Source of the DNA: Micromonospora andamanensis
GTDB lineage: Bacteria > Actinomycetota > Actinomycetes > Mycobacteriales > Micromonosporaceae
Direction of reading: 5' to 3'
Length of the DNA: 64,000 bases
NCBI RefSeq assembly: GCF_016863495.1
Contig: NZ_BOOZ01000014.1
Span: 186,001 to 250,000, forward strand
Below the pieces are notes generated by a model that had not been told where the DNA came from, made no database searches, and worked only from the letters and a program-made list of their open reading frames with translations. The translations under genes were made by a program, and so were the position numbers. Shown here in pieces: positions 59,232 to 64,000 of the stretch; positions within the stretch are counted from its first letter, which is position 1, and each line of letters begins with the position of its first letter.

Positions 59232-60967
59232 CCGCCCCGAGCGAGACCGTCCGTACCATCCGCCTGCGCGTCGACGGCGACCGCGAGGCGCAGGGCCCAC
59301 TGACCCTCGGTCAGGCAAACGCGCTGCAATGGATCTCTGCGCTCACCGACGACCACTTCCTCGGCCTGGTGCAGTGGATCTTCAAGGTGCCGGCGGGGAC
59401 CACGCTCGAGCGCGCCTGCGCCGCCCTCAGCACGCTGGTCCGCCGGTACGAGTCGCTGCGCACCACCTACCACGACGGGCCGGACGGTCCGGTGCAGCGC
59501 GTGGCCCGTACCGTCGACCTGCCGATCGAGATACACCAACGACCGGCCCGGCCCGACGGCACGACGCTGTCCCGGGAGCTGATCGCCGAGCTGCGTGCGC
59601 GCCCATTCGACCTCTCCACAGATCTGCCGCTGCGCCTCGCCGTGGCGGTCGAGGGCGACCTGGTGCACGCGGTGGTCGCGGTCTACTCACACATGGCCGC
59701 CGACTACGTGAGCATGACGGTGCTGGGCGAACGCTTCACCGGGCTGCTCACCGGGACCGTGACCGACGGGGACGCACCACCGCACCAGCCGCTGGACCGG
59801 GCCGATCGGGAACGTTCACCGAAGGGCCTGCGGCAGGCGGACGCGGCGCTGCGGTACTGGTCCGGAATCCTGCGGCGGCGCCCCCGCTGCGTACTGCCCC
59901 GACTGACCACAGGTGTCGAGCCGTCGACGACGGCCACGCCGCGCAGCGCGGACCTGCACTCGTCGCGGGCAGCCGCCGCGCTGGACCGGATCACCGCCCG
60001 CACCGGCGCGAGCCGGGCCATGGCGGTGCTCGCCGCGCTCGCCGCCGTGCTTGCCCTCCGCACCGGCCAGCGGCAGGTGGTGCTCTACTCCCCCGCCGCC
60101 AACCGGCTCGGCGTGCCGATGCGTGACTATGTCGGCACCGTGTCCCAGGACGGCCTGATCAGCCTCGACGTCGACCAGCCCGACTACGACGCGCTGGTGC
60201 GGCACGCCGGGACCGCGTTGCTGCGGGCCAACCGGAACAGTGTCTTCGACGCCGAGGCGCTGCAACGCGCGCACGACCGCATCGCGCACGAGCGCGGCAT
60301 GCCGATGGTCCGTGACGGCGTCTTCAACAACATCTCCGGCAACGCCCCGCCGGATCTGCCGACGGTAGCCACCACGGAGACCTTCATCGACTGGTGGACG
60401 CCGACCGGCTTCACCAACCTGCTGCTGTTCCACCTGGTCCGGACCGAGCAGGCGCTGATCCTGGAACTGATCACCGGGGACAACCGGTACCTTCCCGACG
60501 CGGAGATGGAGGCGCTGCTGCTCGGCACCGAACGGGTGCTCGCCGTGGCGGCCACCGGCAACGTCGCCCTGGACGACCTCGGCGCCCTCGCTGGCATCGA
60601 CCCGATCCCCCGCGACGGCGACTGGCATTTCGTCGACCACAGCTGGATCCAGCTCAGCGAGGTCAACCGGGTACTGCAGGCAGCCCTGCCCGGGCCGGCC
60701 CGAGCCTTCGTGACCGACGAAGGACCCGAGGGCGCGACCATCGTCGCCCACCTGGCCGCCGTAGCCGAGATCACCGATCCCGCGCGGGCACACCTGGCCT
60801 GCCTACGACGGCTCGTCGACTCACCCACGGCGATCACCCCACACCGATACGTCCTGCACCGGGGCGCACCCGCCGATCCGGCTGATCCGCAGGCGTGGCG
60901 GGAACTGGCGGTGCTGGCCGAGGGCGACGGCCGGGCCGCGGATGCGGGAAGCGGGGCAGGGACATGA
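59228..60967 (+). CDS. stand-alone condensation-domain-like protein
   Basis: This 579-aa paralogue of the preceding protein has PLTLGQANALQWI, RYESLRTTYHDGPD, YSHMAADYVSM with H155 and D159, DYVGTVSQDGLISLDV, and the same extension (DWHFVDHSWIQLSEVNRVLQAAL). ATG 59228 overlaps the first gene's stop (ATGA), so the two are made in equal amounts and may form a heterodimer or act in succession. Its own stop overlaps the ABC ATPase start. Confidence 0.83.
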   Translation: MTAPSETVRTIRLRVDGDREAQGPLTLGQANALQWISALTDDHFLGLVQWIFKVPAGTTLERACAALSTLVRRYESLRTTYHDGPDGPVQRVARTVDLPIEIHQRPARPDGTTLSRELIAELRARPFDLSTDLPLRLAVAVEGDLVHAVVAVYSHMAADYVSMTVLGERFTGLLTGTVTDGDAPPHQPLDRADRERSPKGLRQADAALRYWSGILRRRPRCVLPRLTTGVEPSTTATPRSADLHSSRAAAALDRITARTGASRAMAVLAALAAVLALRTGQRQVVLYSPAANRLGVPMRDYVGTVSQDGLISLDVDQPDYDALVRHAGTALLRANRNSVFDAEALQRAHDRIAHERGMPMVRDGVFNNISGNAPPDLPTVATTETFIDWWTPTGFTNLLLFHLVRTEQALILELITGDNRYLPDAEMEALLLGTERVLAVAATGNVALDDLGALAGIDPIPRDGDWHFVDHSWIQLSEVNRVLQAALPGPARAFVTDEGPEGATIVAHLAAVAEITDPARAHLACLRRLVDSPTAITPHRYVLHRGAPADPADPQAWRELAVLAEGDGRAADAGSGAGT

Positions 60968-61977
60968 GCATCATCGAAGCGAACGAGTTGACCCGCACGT
61001 TCCGGTCCGGCCGGCAGAGCGTCGCGGCGGTCCGAGGCGTCAACCTGCGGGTCGAGGCCGGCGAGATCGTCGGCTTCCTCGGACCCAACGGCGCCGGCAA
61101 GACCACCACCCTGCGGATGCTGACCACGCTGCTCCGCCCGACCAGTGGCACGGCCCGGATCGCCGGCGCGGACCTGGCCACGGCTCCCCGCGAGGTACGC
61201 CGCCGAATCGGGTACGTGGCCCAGTACGGCGGTACCGACCCCAACGCCCTGGTGGACGAGGAACTGTTCCTGCAGGCGCGCCTCTACCGGATTCCGGCCG
61301 CACCCGCCCGGCGCCGGGTGGCCGAGCTACTCGAACAGTTGGACCTCGGCGGGCTGGACAAGCGGCCGGTCGGCTCGCTCTCCGGTGGCCAGCGCCGCCG
61401 CCTGGACATCGCGCTCGGCCTGGTCCACGATCCGCAGGTCGTCTTCCTCGACGAACCCACCGCCGGCCTGGACCCGCACAGCCGCAACAACCTGTGGGAG
61501 CACACCCGCCGGCTCCGCGAGGACCACGGCACCACAGTCTTCCTGACCACCCACTACCTCGACGAGGCCGATGCGCTCTGCGACCGGATCCTCGTGATCG
61601 ACCATGGGCGGATCGTCGCCGAAGACACCCCCGCGAACCTGAAGCGCCAGTTGGCCGCAGACGTACTGACCGTGGAGGTGGTCGGCGATCCGGCCGCTGG
61701 CCAGCGGCTGCTGGCCGGACTGCCGGGCGTCCGGCAGGCCACGGTGACGAGCACGGGCGGTATCCAGGTCACCCTGGCCGACGCCGAACAGGGGATCACC
61801 GATGTGATCACCGCCCTGTCCGGCGCGGGCATCGGCGTCCGTGCCCTGCAACTGGCGCGGGCCAGTCTGGACGACGTCTTCCTCAGCCTCACCGGCCGCG
61901 AACTGCGCGACGACCCGCAGGACCGGCAGTCCCCCATCCCGACCACAGAGGGGGCGGACCATGTCCCTGCTCGTTGA
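60964..61977 (+). CDS. ABC exporter ATPase (DrrA-type)
   Basis: This 337-aa ATPase has Walker A GPNGAGKTT (about residues 39-47), Q-loop YVAQYGG, signature SLSGGQRRRLDIA, Walker B VVFLDEPTAGLDP and the H-loop TTHYLDEAD. A C-terminal DrrA-like domain (DDVFLSLTGREL) follows. With the permease it should export the cluster product and give self-protection. ATG 60964 overlaps the condensation gene stop; its 3' end overlaps the permease by 17 bp. Confidence 0.95.
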   Translation: MSIIEANELTRTFRSGRQSVAAVRGVNLRVEAGEIVGFLGPNGAGKTTTLRMLTTLLRPTSGTARIAGADLATAPREVRRRIGYVAQYGGTDPNALVDEELFLQARLYRIPAAPARRRVAELLEQLDLGGLDKRPVGSLSGGQRRRLDIALGLVHDPQVVFLDEPTAGLDPHSRNNLWEHTRRLREDHGTTVFLTTHYLDEADALCDRILVIDHGRIVAEDTPANLKRQLAADVLTVEVVGDPAAGQRLLAGLPGVRQATVTSTGGIQVTLADAEQGITDVITALSGAGIGVRALQLARASLDDVFLSLTGRELRDDPQDRQSPIPTTEGADHVPAR

Positions 61978-62722
61978 CATCCTGCTGGTGTTCCAGCGCC
62001 ACCTACGCATCTCCATGCGCAACCCGCTGTGGATCATCATCGGGCTCTCCCAGCCGGTGGCCTTCCTGGTGCTCTACGGCCCGCTGATGACGAGCACCCT
62101 GTCGATCACCGGCGTCGCACCGGAGCGCGCCTGGCAGACGTACGTGCCGGGGGTGCTCGTGCAACTCTGCCTCTTCGGCTCCGCCTTCGTCGGGTTCGGA
62201 GTGATCGCCGAGTGGCGCGGAGGGGTGATCGAGCGGCTGCGGGTCACGCCGGTGAGCCGGGTGGCGTTGCTGCTCGGCCGGGTGCTGCGTGACGTCGCGC
62301 TGCTGGTGGTGCAGGCGGTGCTGCTGGTCGTGGTGGCGTTGCCGCTGGGCCTGCGCGCGTCGGTGCCGGGTGTGCTGGTGGCGCTCGGCGTGGTCACGCT
62401 TCTCTCCCTCGGCCTGGCCTGTCTGTCCTGCGCCCTCGCGCTGACCGTCAAGAGCGAGGACACGTTGGGCCCCACCCTCAACACCGGCCTGATGCCGCTG
62501 CTGCTGCTGTCCGGGGTGCTGCTCCCGATGTCCTTCGCGCCGCGCTGGCTGGACCTGGTCTCCCGGCTCACCCCGTTCCGGTACATCGTGGACGGCATGC
62601 GCAGCGCGTTCCAGGGTGAGGTGTTCAGCGCGACCGTACTGTCGACGGTCCTGGTCGCCCTGTCGATAAGCGTGCTGTCGGTGCTGCTCGGCGTACGGAC
62701 CTACCTGCGGCAGAGCGCCTGA
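61961..62722 (+). CDS. ABC-2 type permease (DrrB-type)
   Basis: This 253-aa protein has six membrane helices and the ABC-2 features RNPLWIIIGLSQPVAFLVLYGPLM, ERLRVTPVSRVALLLGRVLRD and LVSRLTPFRYIVDGMRSAFQGE. It partners the overlapping ATPase. It is the last gene of the plus-strand operon. Confidence 0.93.
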   Translation: MSLLVDILLVFQRHLRISMRNPLWIIIGLSQPVAFLVLYGPLMTSTLSITGVAPERAWQTYVPGVLVQLCLFGSAFVGFGVIAEWRGGVIERLRVTPVSRVALLLGRVLRDVALLVVQAVLLVVVALPLGLRASVPGVLVALGVVTLLSLGLACLSCALALTVKSEDTLGPTLNTGLMPLLLLSGVLLPMSFAPRWLDLVSRLTPFRYIVDGMRSAFQGEVFSATVLSTVLVALSISVLSVLLGVRTYLRQSA

Positions 62723-62884
62723 CCCGATCCGGCTCGACGACCTCCCGGCGAACGTCGCTGGTGCGCCGGCCGCCGAGGTGGCGACGAAGCAGAGCGCCGG
62801 ACCAGGTACCAGCCGTGACAGGTCGTCCGCGGATCCGGCGTCGAGCAGCAGGACGTGGTGTTCGCACGGCCGCCACCTCGTCAT
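62723..62884. other. spacer between permease and EPSP synthase
   Basis: No supported gene is present. On the minus strand, ATG 62884, just after the EPSP synthase stop, opens MTRWRPCEHHVLLLDAGSAD and a further 25 plausible residues before running antisense into the permease. It may be the truncated start of a gene once downstream of aroA. Confidence 0.3.
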
Positions 62885-62885
62885 C

Positions 62886-64000
62886 TCACCGATCGCCACC
62901 GAACAGCCTGGCCAGCTCGGCGTGGCAACCGGGAAAGGTCTTTGACACACAGGCCGGATCGTCGAGTACCAGACCATGGACCCGCAGCCCGAGCACCGAG
63001 AACGACATGGCGATGCGGTGGTCCCGCCGGCAGTGGATGAGGGCCGGAGACGGGTCCATCGGGGAGATCTCGATCCAGTCCGGTCCCGTCCGCACCGGCA
63101 CACCGCACGAGGCGAGGTTCTGCGCCATCGCGTCGATCCGGTCGGACTCCTTGAGCCGGGCGTGGCCCACACCGGTGATGCGGATCGGCGCGTCGGCGAG
63201 TGGCGCGATGGCGGCGAGGGTCATGAAGGTGTCCGAGATCGGACCCATGTCGACAGTGAACCCCCCGCGTAGCCGCCGCGGTCCCCGCACGGTCACCCGG
63301 TCGCTCTCCACAGTCACCTCGGCGCCCGCCCGGGACAGCACGTCGACGAACTGACTGTCGCCCTGGAGGCTGGCGCTGCCGAGCCCATTCACCGACACCT
63401 CTGATCCGGTGACGGCGGCCGCCGCGAAGACGTAGGAGGCGGTGGAGGCGTCGGGCTCCACGGAGTACCGGGTGCCGACGTACCGACCGGGGTGAACGGT
63501 GAAGCGGTCCGGCCCGGACTCGGTGACCCGGACCCCGAAGCGGGCCATCAGGGCGATCGTCATATCGATGTACGGCCGGCTGACCAGCTCCGGCGCGACC
63601 ACCGTGAGCGGGTTCGCCATCAGCGGTCCAGCCATGAGCAGTCCGCTGAGGTACTGGCTGCTGGTGCGGCTGGTCAGCGTGAGTTCGCCGCCCTTGAGTC
63701 CGTCCGAGACGAGGCGGAACGGCAGTCCCCCGCCGTCACCGGCGGGCTCAACCGTCGCGCCCAGTGCGCGCAACGCGTCGATAAGCGGACGGAGCGGACG
63801 GGCCCGCAGTTGATCGGTGCCGTCGAAGTCGAAGGCACCGCCGCCGGCCGCGGCCACCGGTGGCAGGAAACGGGCCGCCGTGCCGGCGTCCTCACACCAG
63901 ACGCCGCCGGACCTCAATCGGGGCGCCCCTCCCATGCCGGTCACGATCCACCGGCGGGCCTGCCGTTCGACAGGCACGCCGAGGGCCACCAGCGCGTTGG
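62886..64000 (-). CDS. aroA: 3-phosphoshikimate 1-carboxyvinyltransferase (EPSP synthase), 5' end outside window
   Basis: 371 codons are visible; about 60 N-terminal residues lie beyond 64000. Landmarks are CEDAGTAARFLPPVAA, RTSSQYLSGLLMAGP, PDASTASYVFAAA with the catalytic-type Asp, the catalytic loop DTFMTLAAIAPLADAPIRITGVGHARLKESDRI, then CRRDHRIAMSFSVLG and CVSKTFP near the end. It joins phosphoenolpyruvate to shikimate 3-phosphate. It faces the cluster's ABC transporter convergently, and a 190-bp copy of its interior lies at 46638. It may be the housekeeping gene, a cluster resistance copy or a biosynthetic enolpyruvyl transferase. Confidence 0.9.
   Translation of the reverse strand, partial: NALVALGVPVERQARRWIVTGMGGAPRLRSGGVWCEDAGTAARFLPPVAAAGGGAFDFDGTDQLRARPLRPLIDALRALGATVEPAGDGGGLPFRLVSDGLKGGELTLTSRTSSQYLSGLLMAGPLMANPLTVVAPELVSRPYIDMTIALMARFGVRVTESGPDRFTVHPGRYVGTRYSVEPDASTASYVFAAAAVTGSEVSVNGLGSASLQGDSQFVDVLSRAGAEVTVESDRVTVRGPRRLRGGFTVDMGPISDTFMTLAAIAPLADAPIRITGVGHARLKESDRIDAMAQNLASCGVPVRTGPDWIEISPMDPSPALIHCRRDHRIAMSFSVLGLRVHGLVLDDPACVSKTFPGCHAELARLFGGDR

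Noticed and set aside
62003..62722. Minus-strand frame under the ABC permease
   Set aside because: Antisense to a convincing six-helix permease; rich in Gln/His/Arg with no domain. Only the first 45 or so codons outside the permease are kept as a weak note.
1..64000. CRISPR arrays, tRNA or rRNA genes, intact insertion sequences
   Set aside because: No regularly spaced repeats, no recognisable tRNA or rRNA sequence and no transposase motifs were seen on either strand.

Overview
The window is about 70% GC, with dense coding, GTG starts, 4-bp ATGA/GTGA gene overlaps and many TetR, MarR, PadR, SARP and LuxR regulators. This fits an actinomycete chromosome, most likely Micromonosporaceae (Micromonospora-like); the genus is an inference from gene content and codon use. 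I saw no tRNA, rRNA, CRISPR array or intact transposase.

Layout. (1) 1-12.5 kb: a membrane glycan or glycolipid locus. It has four related GT2 glycosyltransferases with C-terminal membrane segments, a GT87 mannosyltransferase-like enzyme, a UbiA/decaprenyl-phosphate phosphoribosyltransferase-like prenyltransferase, an epimerase, a class III aminotransferase, a flippase-like protein, a NodB deacetylase, a methyltransferase and a SARP regulator. They lie in three tightly overlapped transcription units. (2) 12.6-36 kb: housekeeping and accessory genes. These include a HelD-like RNA polymerase recycling factor, an acyl-CoA oxidase-like enzyme, an azoreductase, a SigE-type sigma factor with its membrane partner, peptidase and beta-lactamase-fold hydrolases, and small enzymes. 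Several are paired with divergent regulators, and palindromic operators can be read between them. (3) 36.1-39.3 kb: a three-gene module of unknown function. It comprises a 669-aa protein and a small helical protein, both of a type I associate with large phages, and a stand-alone proteasome-like Ntn hydrolase with an intact T1/D17/K33 triad. (4) 39.5-46.9 kb: regulators and small genes among broken genes: a LuxR/LAL remnant, a deazaflavin nitroreductase remnant and a 190-bp aroA fragment. (5) 46.9-62.7 kb: an unusual small biosynthetic cluster. It encodes a LAL regulator, holo-ACP synthase, an acyl-CoA dehydrogenase, an orphan dehydrogenase-like helical domain, a degenerate KAS III-like protein, a discrete ACP, a PLP decarboxylase, an ATP-grasp ligase, an active-looking KAS III, two stand-alone condensation-like proteins and an ABC exporter. 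It is followed by an EPSP synthase gene that runs off the window.

How the cluster may work (inference): the ATP-grasp enzyme loads an amino acid on the ACP, and the PLP enzyme decarboxylates it on the carrier, as BtrJ/BtrI/BtrK do in butirosin side-chain synthesis. Flavin dehydrogenase(s) then desaturate it, KAS III extends or transfers it, the condensation proteins form an amide or ester, and the ABC pump exports the product. Two 16-bp palindromes resembling PimM-type LuxR boxes sit almost symmetrically, 69 and 70 bp from the start codons of the two divergent operons. The aroA fragment at 46.64-46.83 kb matches the aroA at 63.73-63.92 kb at about 96%, so direct repeats bracket the whole cluster.
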